NCBI GenBank assembly: GCA_013329925.1
Contig: DUJK01000087.1
Location: forward strand, 1-6,813
Direction: 5' to 3'
Length of the DNA: 6,813 bases
Origin: Candidatus Poseidoniaceae archaeon
GTDB lineage: Archaea; Thermoplasmatota; Poseidoniia; Poseidoniales; Poseidoniaceae
The notes below the pieces were generated by a model. That model was given only the letters and a program-made list of their open reading frames with translations. It had not been told where the DNA came from and did not search any database. The position numbers and the translations under genes were made by a program. Positions 1-6,179 of this stretch are shown piece after piece. Position 1 is the stretch's first letter, and the number at the start of each line of letters is the position of its first letter.

Positions 1-311
1 ATACCTTCGACCATCACTTCATCGTGTTCATCAATGAAGTTAATTGCACCATCACCTGGAGCAAATGCGGTTAGTTTGTTACCGTTTTTAATTAGTGAAA
101 TTTTAACTGCTTTTCTAATTCCCGAGTTAGGTTGTTTGGCTTCAATACCAACTTTTTCAATTACGATACCCTTGGCTTGAGTGGAACCTGCAAGCGGGTC
201 ATGTTTGGCTCTAGACTTGAGCATACGCTTCTTGTATCTACGGTCTGACCAACGGAATTTTTGTCGGTCTTTTGCCATCTTTGCACCGGCGAATAATCCT
301 CTACCCATCAT
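1..311 (-). CDS. rps12: Small ribosomal subunit protein uS12 (S12P), C-terminus cut by window edge
   Basis: Ribosomal protein uS12 sits at the decoding centre of the 30S subunit and contributes to tRNA selection. I translated this on the reverse strand: 103 codons are visible with no stop before base 1. The hallmark block KQPNSGIRK lies at residues 59-67, preceded by GIVIEKVGIEA and followed by LIKNG, PGDGA (85-89) and FIDEHDEV, which is the archaeal/eukaryal version of the family rather than the bacterial one. Archaeal S12 is usually about 140-147 residues, so roughly 40 C-terminal residues, including the second conserved decoding loop, lie outside the window. Two adjacent ATG codons (309-311 and 306-308) could start the protein; both are in range of the Shine-Dalgarno GAGGTGAT at 313-320. 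In archaea rps12 usually leads or belongs to the rps12-rps7-EF2 cluster, which would continue to the left of this window. The identification is very secure; only the exact start is open. Confidence 0.95.
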   Translation of the reverse strand, partial: MMGRGLFAGAKMAKDRQKFRWSDRRYKKRMLKSRAKHDPLAGSTQAKGIVIEKVGIEAKQPNSGIRKAVKISLIKNGNKLTAFAPGDGAINFIDEHDEVMVEG

Positions 312-312
312 A

Positions 313-320
313 ATCACCTC
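313..320 (-). promoter_or_regulatory. Shine-Dalgarno for rps12
   Basis: Read on the minus strand this is GAGGTGAT, an eight-base match to the anti-SD at the archaeal 16S 3' end. It lies one base upstream of the first of two tandem ATG codons and four bases upstream of the second. Counted from the end of GAGG the spacing is 5 or 8 bases, so it does not decide between the two starts. Confidence 0.75.
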
Positions 321-349
321 ATTGAAGCAATTCGCCGACTTGAAGCCCC

Positions 350-357
350 TATTTAAC
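350..357 (-). promoter_or_regulatory. TATA-like box (box A) for rps12
   Basis: On the minus strand this reads GTTAAATA, close to the archaeal TATA consensus TTTAWATA. Transcription would be expected to begin about 25 bases downstream, near 325-328, giving a short leader of about 15 bases that contains the Shine-Dalgarno at 313-320. That geometry fits a real promoter, but it is an inference from one motif. No equally good box is placed for the divergent ubiD gene at 475. Confidence 0.45.
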
Positions 358-474
358 AACGACCCTTGAGAAGTAATTTTTCGATGGACTGATTATCATA
401 AATCAAGCGTTATTTCCCATGGTTTTACGACATTCAGTATGAAAGGTTAAGCCATTGGTTCATTTGGGTATAAT

Positions 475-1746
475 ATGGCCTTCAGAGACCATCTTGCTGC
501 GGCAGAAAAAATTTCACAACCAATCAGCCTAATTCACGGTATGTGGGAGTATTCTAGAAGCCGAAATAACCCTATGTTATTATTCGAAAATATTTCTGAA
601 ACACCCGGCCACAGAGCAGCGGTTAATTTGCTGACCCGTGAGAGATTATGTGCGGCAATTGGCATTACGCCAGAAGAATATATTGATACATTGGCTTGGG
701 CGATGGAGAATCCTGCCACACCTGTTTTGATAGAGCCGTCACAGTCTGAATGTTTCGAAAATCAACAAAGCCAAGTAAATCTATTGGAAATACCAATTCC
801 CCACCATTGGCCACAAGATCGTGGTCGCTATTCATCTGCTAGCGTAATAATTGCCGAATATGGCGGAATTAGGAATATGTCCTTTCATCGTCAATTCCTC
901 CGCGATGAGAATCACACAGTTGTTCGATTGGTCCCTAGACATCTAAGGACCATGATGACAACAGCCAGAGAAAATGGTGAAACTGTTAACATAGCGGTGG
1001 TTAATGCCCCAGATCCAGTAGTCTTACTTGCAGCAGCGATGTCATTTGACGAAAATATCGATGAGTTGACAATTGCAGCTGCATTACATGAAAAATTATA
1101 CAACAAACCATTCAAACTTACGACAATGCCTAATGGTGTGGTAGTTCCCGCCGACGCAGAATATGTGTTTTGGGGTAATATCACCCTTGAAAATGACGAT
1201 GAAGGTCCTTATGTAGACATAACTGGAACCCTAGATGATGTTAGACAAGAACCAGTGATTGAATTTGAAGGCCTTGTTCACCGAGATGATCCTATTTTCC
1301 ACGCTCTTATACCAGGCGAGGCAGAACACAAAACTTTGATGGGTCTCCCAAGATCTCCAACTATCAAAGATGCAGTATCAAAAGTTTGTGAGTGCCTAGA
1401 TGTCCACATGACTGAAGGTGGCTGCGGATGGCTTGCTGCCGTAGTAAAAATCCGTAAAAATAACCCAGATGATGGCATAAAAGCAATCCAAGCGGCCTTA
1501 GCCGGACATCGTAGTATGAAGATGGTAACCGTTGTTGATGAAGATATCGACATCGCTGATCCGGTTCGAGTTGAATGGGCAATGGTGACTAGATGGCAGC
1601 CTGATAGGGATACAGTAATCTTGTCTAATCAAAAGGGTAGTTCCCTTGATCCATCACGATATTCAGACGGTACTACTTCGAAAGTTGGATTTGATGCAAC
1701 AATTGCTTTTGATGCCGATAAATCTGGTTTTATGTCTGTTCAATGA
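475..1746 (+). CDS. UbiD-family prenyl-FMN-dependent decarboxylase, possibly trans-anhydromevalonate 5-phosphate decarboxylase
   Basis: This 423-residue protein belongs to the UbiD/Fdc1 family, cytosolic enzymes that reversibly decarboxylate unsaturated or aromatic acids using prenylated FMN made by a UbiX partner. Family signatures are in order: a metal/cofactor-site segment RNMSFHR with N134 and the catalytic-type arginine R139; H156 in VPRHLRT; a probable metal-binding E197; then VPADAEYVFWG (E229) and EGPYVDITG, where E243 and D248 fit the E-R-D/E catalytic trio. The usual glycine before that acid is valine here. Its length fits the short archaeal subfamily, shorter than bacterial UbiD (about 500). 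Archaea of this type need no ubiquinone; a short archaeal UbiD is known to decarboxylate trans-anhydromevalonate 5-phosphate in the modified mevalonate pathway, so that role is a reasonable inference, not proven here. ATG 475 is the only usable start, since an in-frame stop lies at 448-450. No Shine-Dalgarno is evident, so the mRNA may be leaderless. It is first in a unit with the TPR-like and Nudix genes. Confidence 0.88.
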   Translation: MAFRDHLAAAEKISQPISLIHGMWEYSRSRNNPMLLFENISETPGHRAAVNLLTRERLCAAIGITPEEYIDTLAWAMENPATPVLIEPSQSECFENQQSQVNLLEIPIPHHWPQDRGRYSSASVIIAEYGGIRNMSFHRQFLRDENHTVVRLVPRHLRTMMTTARENGETVNIAVVNAPDPVVLLAAAMSFDENIDELTIAAALHEKLYNKPFKLTTMPNGVVVPADAEYVFWGNITLENDDEGPYVDITGTLDDVRQEPVIEFEGLVHRDDPIFHALIPGEAEHKTLMGLPRSPTIKDAVSKVCECLDVHMTEGGCGWLAAVVKIRKNNPDDGIKAIQAALAGHRSMKMVTVVDEDIDIADPVRVEWAMVTRWQPDRDTVILSNQKGSSLDPSRYSDGTTSKVGFDATIAFDADKSGFMSVQ

Positions 1747-1750
1747 GGTG
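1745..1750 (+). promoter_or_regulatory. Shine-Dalgarno fused to the ubiD stop codon
   Basis: GAGGTG begins inside the TGA stop of the UbiD gene (1744-1746) and ends five bases before the TTG at 1756. It is what decides that the downstream gene starts at this TTG, and it suggests translational coupling of the two genes. Confidence 0.7.
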
Positions 1751-1755
1751 TTTAA

Positions 1756-2757
1756 TTGGCAGGTGACAGTAGAAATCTGTTGCAACATCCAAGGCGTAAC
1801 CTAGGCAATCGATATCGGTCACAGGCTAGAAAATTTATCAAACTAGCCTCAACAGATGATACAAGGTTTACCGATAATATATCTTGGGCTGAACAAAGTG
1901 CACGTCAGGCTATTTTGTATGACTTTACTGAAGAAGAAAATTGGCGTTGCTTAGCCGAAATCAAAGTAATTCTTGGAGATGCTGAAGGGCTTAGCTCAGT
2001 TTTAGAAGATGTTTTTTCAATTTTAGGCAGAGATCCTGAACAGGTTGATCAATTAACTGGAATAGATTTCTTAAAATTGGGTCTTGAGTTATTGGAGGCC
2101 GCCTTTACCAGAGATCCTCTTAATCCAGATGTCTGGTGGGATATGATTAATTCACAACAGATGGAATCCGATAGCCTTCAATCATTTGTTGAAAGGTGTG
2201 GACGGTTAGATTTCAGAGATCAGCGAGCCAATATCATATTTGGACGTCGAATTGAAAGAATACGAGATTCAGGTCAAATTGATTTATTCATTGTTTTAGC
2301 GAGAAATTTATTGGCTCATAGGCCACAAAATCACGAACTTTGGATGGAACTTGGTAGGATTTATGAGCGAAGAAATGAGGCAGAGGAGGCTTGGATTTGT
2401 TATGATCATGTCCAAAATTTACGATCGCACCAAACACCGCGCGATGACTTCATGCACCGCTTACACTCACGTATGGATGGTAGCGATAAGCAACGATGGA
2501 CCAAACCGCCTGTATCTAAGCGTCAAGAATTTTTAGACCAAATGGTCATCTTATCCAGTAGAGTTTCTGAACCTGATTTATCTCATGTAGAGGATGAGAT
2601 TTCTGTAGAGGTTGTAAACAAAGATGAACAAAAATTAGTCAAATTAATTGCCCAAAGTAATTTTTCCGAGGCATTTTTTGTGGCTAGGCGGTTAGTTGCA
2701 TCAGGTGAGGAATGGGCTTTAGAGTACTTGGATCTAGCCAAGCAAGGTTTGGATTAG
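1756..2757 (+). CDS. Hypothetical TPR-like alpha-helical protein
   Basis: I do not recognise this 333-residue protein as a named family. It is soluble, with no signal peptide or membrane segment, and is predicted to be mostly helical. A good tetratricopeptide-like repeat spans about residues 193-226 (W196, L199-G200, Y203, A209, A212, Y216), with weaker helical pairs around 58-90, 103-133 and 290-330. TPR arrays are protein-binding scaffolds; the partner is unknown. The N-terminus is basic (HPRRNLGNRYRSQARK, residues 11-26), which might contact nucleic acid or ribosomes, though that is speculation. The segment at about 236-290 is polar and probably a flexible linker. The TTG start is chosen because GAGGTG at 1745-1750 sits five bases upstream and the first in-frame ATG would remove 129 residues. 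It lies between UbiD and a Nudix gene with almost no spacing, so the three are probably co-transcribed. Confidence 0.8.
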   Translation: MAGDSRNLLQHPRRNLGNRYRSQARKFIKLASTDDTRFTDNISWAEQSARQAILYDFTEEENWRCLAEIKVILGDAEGLSSVLEDVFSILGRDPEQVDQLTGIDFLKLGLELLEAAFTRDPLNPDVWWDMINSQQMESDSLQSFVERCGRLDFRDQRANIIFGRRIERIRDSGQIDLFIVLARNLLAHRPQNHELWMELGRIYERRNEAEEAWICYDHVQNLRSHQTPRDDFMHRLHSRMDGSDKQRWTKPPVSKRQEFLDQMVILSSRVSEPDLSHVEDEISVEVVNKDEQKLVKLIAQSNFSEAFFVARRLVASGEEWALEYLDLAKQGLD

Positions 2758-2758
2758 T

Positions 2759-3154
2759 ATGCTTCCAGAATTTGTCTTAGCCTGGATTACTTCTTCGTCA
2801 GAAAATAATCCATCTTTAACAAATGGAGGTCACGTAGTTTTTGTCAAGCACCCAACTAGGGGCTGGGAAATACCGGGAGGTCACTTAGAGCCTGGAGAAT
2901 CTCCCGAGCAAGCCCTTCTTCGAGAGGTTTTAGAAGAAACAGGGCTTAATGTTGCAATCATAGAATGGAATAAAGAATATTATCCAAAAGGCTGGGTAGC
3001 AAGTGTGGTAACTACAGAAAAGCCCCATGAAGAATCTTGGCAAGTAACTGATTCAAAAGTTGATGAAATAAGGTGGTGGGACTCTGTTCCTCCAGTAATT
3101 ACCTGGACAAAACAGGAATTCATCGATTTGGATAATTGGTACACTAGTCAATGA
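2759..3154 (+). CDS. Nudix hydrolase
   Basis: This 131-residue protein is a Nudix hydrolase, a cytosolic enzyme that cleaves a nucleoside diphosphate linked to another moiety, using Mg2+ or Mn2+. The 23-residue Nudix box GX5EX7REUXEEXGU is perfect: G41, E47, R55-E56, E59-E60, G62, L63, with the two glutamates at 59-60 as metal ligands. It is preceded by the usual GWEIPGG strand (35-41). The protein is a single-domain Nudix of typical size, and substrate cannot be read from the sequence; candidates include damaged nucleotides, dNTPs or sugar nucleotides. The ATG at 2759 lies one base after the TAG of the TPR-like gene (2755-2757), with no strong Shine-Dalgarno of its own beyond a purine-rich stretch, so translation is probably by reinitiation. 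The last 11 bases overlap the 3' end of the convergent minus-strand gene. Confidence 0.93.
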   Translation: MLPEFVLAWITSSSENNPSLTNGGHVVFVKHPTRGWEIPGGHLEPGESPEQALLREVLEETGLNVAIIEWNKEYYPKGWVASVVTTEKPHEESWQVTDSKVDEIRWWDSVPPVITWTKQEFIDLDNWYTSQ

Positions 3155-4211
3155 GAGTTAAGACGGACAACCGTTCACCCCAAATTTTAGTGTGTTTAGG
3201 GTCGTCATCACAAACTTGAATCATTGCCGCTAAGGTGGCGTCTTCCACTGCATCAGGTTCGTCGAATAGTTCGGAAAACCGGTCCAATTTTCCTATATTC
3301 TTAGCAATACTTACCATTGCTCGTAAATCGGGTCGATGCTCTCCAGAGTTTGAGCTTGGCAAATTGTTATGACACCAATCAAACACTCCACCGATATCTT
3401 CTGGGTGCACAGCAAGTGTTGGCTGGTCCTCGTCAACAGTTCTCGGTTTGGCATTATCAACCTGTGACATGAAACGTTCAGCAGAATCATCAATACAATC
3501 TAATGAAAGTTCGATAAATAATGTGCCTGCTTCAATTGCCATATTTGTTTGGAATGCTCTAATTGCATGGCCGTGTGCATTCCATGCATGTCTAGCAGCA
3601 TCAAACATATGTCCAAGAGACGCTCTTATTCTTGAGGCACCTAGTCTAGATATAGCGATGGTTTCCTGAGCATGATCACCATTTCTTGATATTTCAGCAT
3701 AAACGTGCAATGCCATCAATGGTGCACCAGTTGACAATAGCAATGCGGCTTTATTTAGCAATGATAAATCATGGTCTCTACTTGCTTTAGCAACAGATTT
3801 TAATCGCAACTCAGCCCATTCTAGGTCATCTTTAGCACCTTCAATATCGCCATTTTCAAATCGTGTTAATCCTCTTTCCATCCGAAGTCTTCCTTCTAAT
3901 TTCAAATCTCTAGTTTCAGGGTCTTTGGCAACAGCAATTGCATCATTAATTGCTTGTTCAAGCATACTATCACCAAGCATTCTTCTTCTTACTAGGCCAA
4001 TTGTAGCTTGTTCTGCTGGAGTTAATTGTTCATTTACTATCTCAAATAACTCTGCAGCATCTAAGAATAATGCCGCTTCAGCAATCATCAACCATGATGT
4101 TAATTCCATTTCATTTTTCCATTCTTCTAAAATTGAAATCTCAACAGGACCCTGTTCTCGCCATCTAGAAATAAATTTACCCGGTGTGTTAGGTACGTCA
4201 ATTTTTGTCAC
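3144..4211 (-). CDS. Hypothetical TPR/alpha-helical repeat protein
   Basis: This 355-residue protein has no family name I can give. It is soluble and strongly helical. TPR-like helix pairs can be seen at about residues 107-140 (ERGLTRFENGD then AKDDLEWAELRLK), 148-178 (NKAALLLSTGAPLMALHVYAE) and 185-218 (LGASRIRASLGHMFDAARHAW), each with the small-residue and aromatic spacing of TPRs. An N-terminal helical part (25-95) and an acidic, less regular C-terminal part (250-355) flank them. It is probably a protein-protein interaction scaffold. It is the last gene of the unit headed by rrp42: the GTG start at 4209-4211 comes two bases after the TAG of the DHH gene, with GGTG at 4219-4222 as Shine-Dalgarno; the next in-frame ATG would lose 34 residues. 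A link with RNA turnover or translation rests on position only. Its 3' end overlaps the Nudix gene by 11 bases. Confidence 0.8.
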   Translation of the reverse strand: MTKIDVPNTPGKFISRWREQGPVEISILEEWKNEMELTSWLMIAEAALFLDAAELFEIVNEQLTPAEQATIGLVRRRMLGDSMLEQAINDAIAVAKDPETRDLKLEGRLRMERGLTRFENGDIEGAKDDLEWAELRLKSVAKASRDHDLSLLNKAALLLSTGAPLMALHVYAEISRNGDHAQETIAISRLGASRIRASLGHMFDAARHAWNAHGHAIRAFQTNMAIEAGTLFIELSLDCIDDSAERFMSQVDNAKPRTVDEDQPTLAVHPEDIGGVFDWCHNNLPSSNSGEHRPDLRAMVSIAKNIGKLDRFSELFDEPDAVEDATLAAMIQVCDDDPKHTKIWGERLSVLTLID

Positions 4212-4213
4212 TA

Positions 4214-5221
4214 CTATTCACCATTCCTCTTTAATTTAGCAATATGGGCAATGAAGGAACTTTCAGCAGTTATTCTATCTGTAGCCCCTGTCCAGCCAGC
4301 GGCACCATCGTGGCCACCACCTTCTCCACCTAATTGCTTGGCAATTGATTGCATAATTTTTCCTAAACTTAAGCCCTCAGAAGTAGCATGTTTTGAAGCT
4401 CTAGCGGTAAGTCTTGTCTCACCATCCTTGTTCCTGCTAACTAAACTGATGTCTGGGCCTAAACCCAGTAAGAGGGTTGCAAGTCTTCCTTCTAAGGTCC
4501 CACAATATGAGTGAATAATGCTCCAGTCGCCTGAATTAGTAGAATTTGCTCTTTGCATACCTCTAAGCAAACTACCGCGCTCACTGGAATTAATCTTTGA
4601 AGTTTCTAACCACTCGACAAATTTTGCATAGTCTATATCCGAACCATTTAGAATTAAAGCAGCTGTGTTAAATGATTCCTTACTGGAGTGTTTGAATCTA
4701 CCACTATCGGTAATTAGTCCGGCCAATAATAGTTTTCTAACCGGTTCTGTAAGGCTATCTGAGGAATGCTTTGCCAAATATAGTGCAATAATTTCAGTAG
4801 TGGCTGAAACAGGTAATTTTACTGATAAATCAGTCTTAGATAAATTCCAGTCATCTGTACTGTGATGATCTAATACGCATTTTGGAATATCATCAGGCAA
4901 ATCAATACCAACTTGATTTGGTGCTGCAGCATCCACAATTATGATTCCGCCCAGGTTTTTTGGTAAATCAGTCAATCCATTGGATAGTTTACGAAACGGT
5001 GCTGATAGTTCTTGGCAAACCTTTTTCGAAACTCTACCAAGATGAAGTCCACAAGCCATCATGTTGGGGTTTGATGCTGCCAATGCTATTGCAGAACCTA
5101 CTGTGTCCATGTCACCATTCATGCCAGTCAAAACAGGCACAGCTCCACGTTTACACGCCTCAGTTATCCAGTCATCTAGCTCGGCCAGTTGCCTGGTTAG
5201 CTCGGTATCTTCATGACTCAA
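4214..5221 (-). CDS. DHH-family phosphoesterase (RecJ/NrnA-like) with altered motif I
   Basis: This 335-residue protein has the DHH plus DHHA1 architecture of RecJ/NrnA-type phosphoesterases, which use two Mn2+ ions to degrade short oligonucleotides, single-stranded DNA or RNA, or cyclic dinucleotide products. Motifs in order: motif I region TGMNGDMDTVGSA with D37 and D39; motif II IIIVDAA with D97; motif III DHH at 118-120; motif IV GLITDSGRF with D172; and the DHHA1 substrate-binding loop GGEGGGHDGAAG at 298-309. The histidine that normally opens motif I (HxNxDxD) is a glycine here (G33), so one metal ligand is missing. The TTG start at 5219-5221 overlaps the prefoldin TGA as TTGA and has GAGG at 5229-5232, seven bases upstream; the next methionine lies inside motif I, so no later start works. 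It is co-transcribed with pfdB and the TPR orphan. A nanoRNase-type role beside the exosome genes is plausible but unproven. Confidence 0.88.
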   Translation of the reverse strand: MSHEDTELTRQLAELDDWITEACKRGAVPVLTGMNGDMDTVGSAIALAASNPNMMACGLHLGRVSKKVCQELSAPFRKLSNGLTDLPKNLGGIIIVDAAAPNQVGIDLPDDIPKCVLDHHSTDDWNLSKTDLSVKLPVSATTEIIALYLAKHSSDSLTEPVRKLLLAGLITDSGRFKHSSKESFNTAALILNGSDIDYAKFVEWLETSKINSSERGSLLRGMQRANSTNSGDWSIIHSYCGTLEGRLATLLLGLGPDISLVSRNKDGETRLTARASKHATSEGLSLGKIMQSIAKQLGGEGGGHDGAAGWTGATDRITAESSFIAHIAKLKRNGE

Positions 5222-5532
5222 TTAGATCCCTCTAGAACCTTTTTTAGTTCTTCATAAGAATTAACTAAATCCACTTCACGGGTTTGCAACCTCTCTAGGT
5301 GTTCAGTCAATGTACTGACATCTTTATTGAGAACTTCGATTAGTGACTTTCTGTCAGCAACCTCAATTAAGATTCCACCAAGTTGCTGATGCAGAGAAAG
5401 TTCAGCAGGTTGGTTAGTGACTGCATCTGAAGTAGCTTTTAGCTCCATAATTTGTGCATTTAGACTTGCCATTTGTTGTCGAACTGATTGAATTTCTGAG
5501 ACCACTACTTGGAACTGTTCCATTTCACTCAT
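5218..5532 (-). CDS. pfdB: Prefoldin subunit beta
   Basis: Archaeal prefoldin is a jellyfish-shaped hexamer (two alpha, four beta subunits) that captures unfolded proteins and passes them to the group II chaperonin (thermosome). The 104 residues from the chosen start show the expected plan: N-terminal coiled-coil helix at about 4-38, a short beta-hairpin region around ELSLHQQLGGILIEV (44-58), and a C-terminal coiled coil at about 63-102 rich in leucine and charged residues (RKSLIEVLNKDVSTLTEHLE). The length fits beta rather than alpha subunits. The ATG at 5530-5532 is preferred because GGTG lies five bases upstream (5538-5541). A TTG at 5551-5553, overlapping the pcc1 stop as TTGA and adding seven residues, is possible but has no Shine-Dalgarno. 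Prefoldin beta next to pcc1-like and rpl37ae genes is a familiar archaeal arrangement. The alpha subunit is not in this window. Confidence 0.88.
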   Translation of the reverse strand: MSEMEQFQVVVSEIQSVRQQMASLNAQIMELKATSDAVTNQPAELSLHQQLGGILIEVADRKSLIEVLNKDVSTLTEHLERLQTREVDLVNSYEELKKVLEGSN

Positions 5533-5549
5533 GTGCTCACCATTTAGGC

Positions 5550-5810
5550 TCAAACGTTACTGGTTGATGAATCCTCGCTATTGACTAATCCATCTAATAC
5601 AGTCATTAACGAATCCACCGCAATTAATCCACGTATTCTTGTATTCCACATAGCCCGTAAGTCCTTGGCTTTGTGTTCGATAATTTCAATCGAAAAAGAA
5701 CTTCCGTTGTCAATTATCTCACAATCAGTTATCATTGCTGCTTTAAGTGATGAGGTGTTTTCACTAGAAGTTGACTCAACTTCTAGGGTTATTTTCCATG
5801 TGGCGGACAT
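5550..5810 (-). CDS. pcc1: KEOPS complex subunit Pcc1-like protein
   Basis: This 86-residue protein matches the small Pcc1/CTAG family. Pcc1 dimerises and bridges Kae1 units in KEOPS, which installs threonylcarbamoyladenosine (t6A) at position 37 of ANN-decoding tRNAs. The sequence has the beta-strand start (WKITLEVE), a central strand (SFSIEIIEH) and the diagnostic helix DLRAMWNTRIRGLIAVDSL at 50-68, equivalent to the family's D-x-x-x-LRA-x-x-NS-x-LR pattern. Two features differ from the norm: T57 replaces the usual serine after asparagine, and the tail (77-86) is serine- and acid-rich. ATG 5808-5810 has a strong GGAGG at 5817-5821, six bases upstream. The gene follows rpl37ae by 18 bases and ends just upstream of pfdB. 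The family is short and divergent, so the call rests on the helix motif plus the conserved neighbourhood. Kae1, Bud32 and Cgi121 are not in the window. Confidence 0.8.
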   Translation of the reverse strand: MSATWKITLEVESTSSENTSSLKAAMITDCEIIDNGSSFSIEIIEHKAKDLRAMWNTRIRGLIAVDSLMTVLDGLVNSEDSSTSNV

Positions 5811-5816
5811 ATAGGT

Positions 5817-5821
5817 CCTCC
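5817..5821 (-). promoter_or_regulatory. Shine-Dalgarno for pcc1
   Basis: GGAGG on the minus strand, six bases before ATG 5808-5810. It lies in the only true spacer (5811-5828, 18 bases) of the rrp42 unit seen here, which leaves no room for rpoP between rpl37ae and pcc1. Confidence 0.75.
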
Positions 5822-5828
5822 AATATCC

Positions 5829-6179
5829 TCATTCTTCTTCGGATTCAACTAGACTTCTTTCGTAGTCTATTGCTGCTTGCTGAGCGATGAATGCCATATC
5901 AGCAGTGGTCGCACCTTCAACAGATCTCCTTAGAATTCTACTGTTAGCATCAGATGCTCTAGTAAATGGTTCCCAAGCACCGCCAGCAAATGTGTAGTCG
6001 CATTTACTACAATGCCAAATGCCCACAGACTTTCTTGAAACTTTCTTGTATTGGCAAACTGGACAAGTATACTTTCTGCTTTTCTTTGCCATAGCAGAGC
6101 CTGCGTTTCTTCTTACTGATACACCATATCTTGCGCCAAATTTGGCGGTTGCTCCTGCTTTTTGGGTTCTCTTAGCCAA
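5829..6179 (-). CDS. rpl37ae: Large ribosomal subunit protein eL43 (L37Ae), C-terminally extended
   Basis: This is the archaeal/eukaryal zinc-ribbon protein eL43 of the 50S subunit. The N-terminal KAGATAKFGARYGVSVRR (residues 7-24) is characteristic, and the zinc site is complete: C39-x2-C42 and C57-x2-C60, followed by the conserved YTFAGGAWEP (62-71). At 116 residues it is longer than the usual archaeal 80-95; after about residue 80 there is an extra segment ending in an acidic tail (ERSLVESEEE). The TTG start at 6177-6179 follows the rrp42 stop (TGA, 6180-6182) with no gap and has a full GGAGG eight bases upstream (6188-6192), so the unusual codon is well supported; the archaeal consensus N-terminus begins at this point too. 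Its place directly after rrp42 is the classic archaeal exosome-operon order. Confidence 0.95.
   Translation of the reverse strand: MAKRTQKAGATAKFGARYGVSVRRNAGSAMAKKSRKYTCPVCQYKKVSRKSVGIWHCSKCDYTFAGGAWEPFTRASDANSRILRRSVEGATTADMAFIAQQAAIDYERSLVESEEE

Noticed and set aside
181..369. Plus-strand open frame of 62 codons over the start of rps12
   Set aside because: It lies antisense to the unmistakable uS12 coding sequence and its promoter, and has no supporting signal.
390..474. Possible TATA box for the UbiD gene (CATAAATC near 397-404, or GTATAAT at 468-474)
   Set aside because: The first is far from the start and only a partial match; the second touches the ATG. Neither has convincing geometry, so no promoter was annotated.
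3163..3174. Small perfect hairpin ACGG-ACAA-CCGT just after the Nudix stop
   Set aside because: A four-base stem without a following T-run is too weak for a terminator, and it lies within the coding sequence of the minus-strand TPR gene.
3925..4239. Plus-strand open frame of 104 codons opposite the minus-strand TPR-like gene
   Set aside because: It is serine- and isoleucine-rich, as expected for the complement of a coding strand, and would lie inside a well-supported co-transcribed gene.
5533..5553. Seven-residue longer prefoldin beta start (TTG at 5551-5553, overlapping the pcc1 stop)
   Set aside because: It mirrors the other TTGA overlap but has no Shine-Dalgarno upstream, while the ATG at 5530-5532 has GGTG at proper spacing. 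It remains possible.
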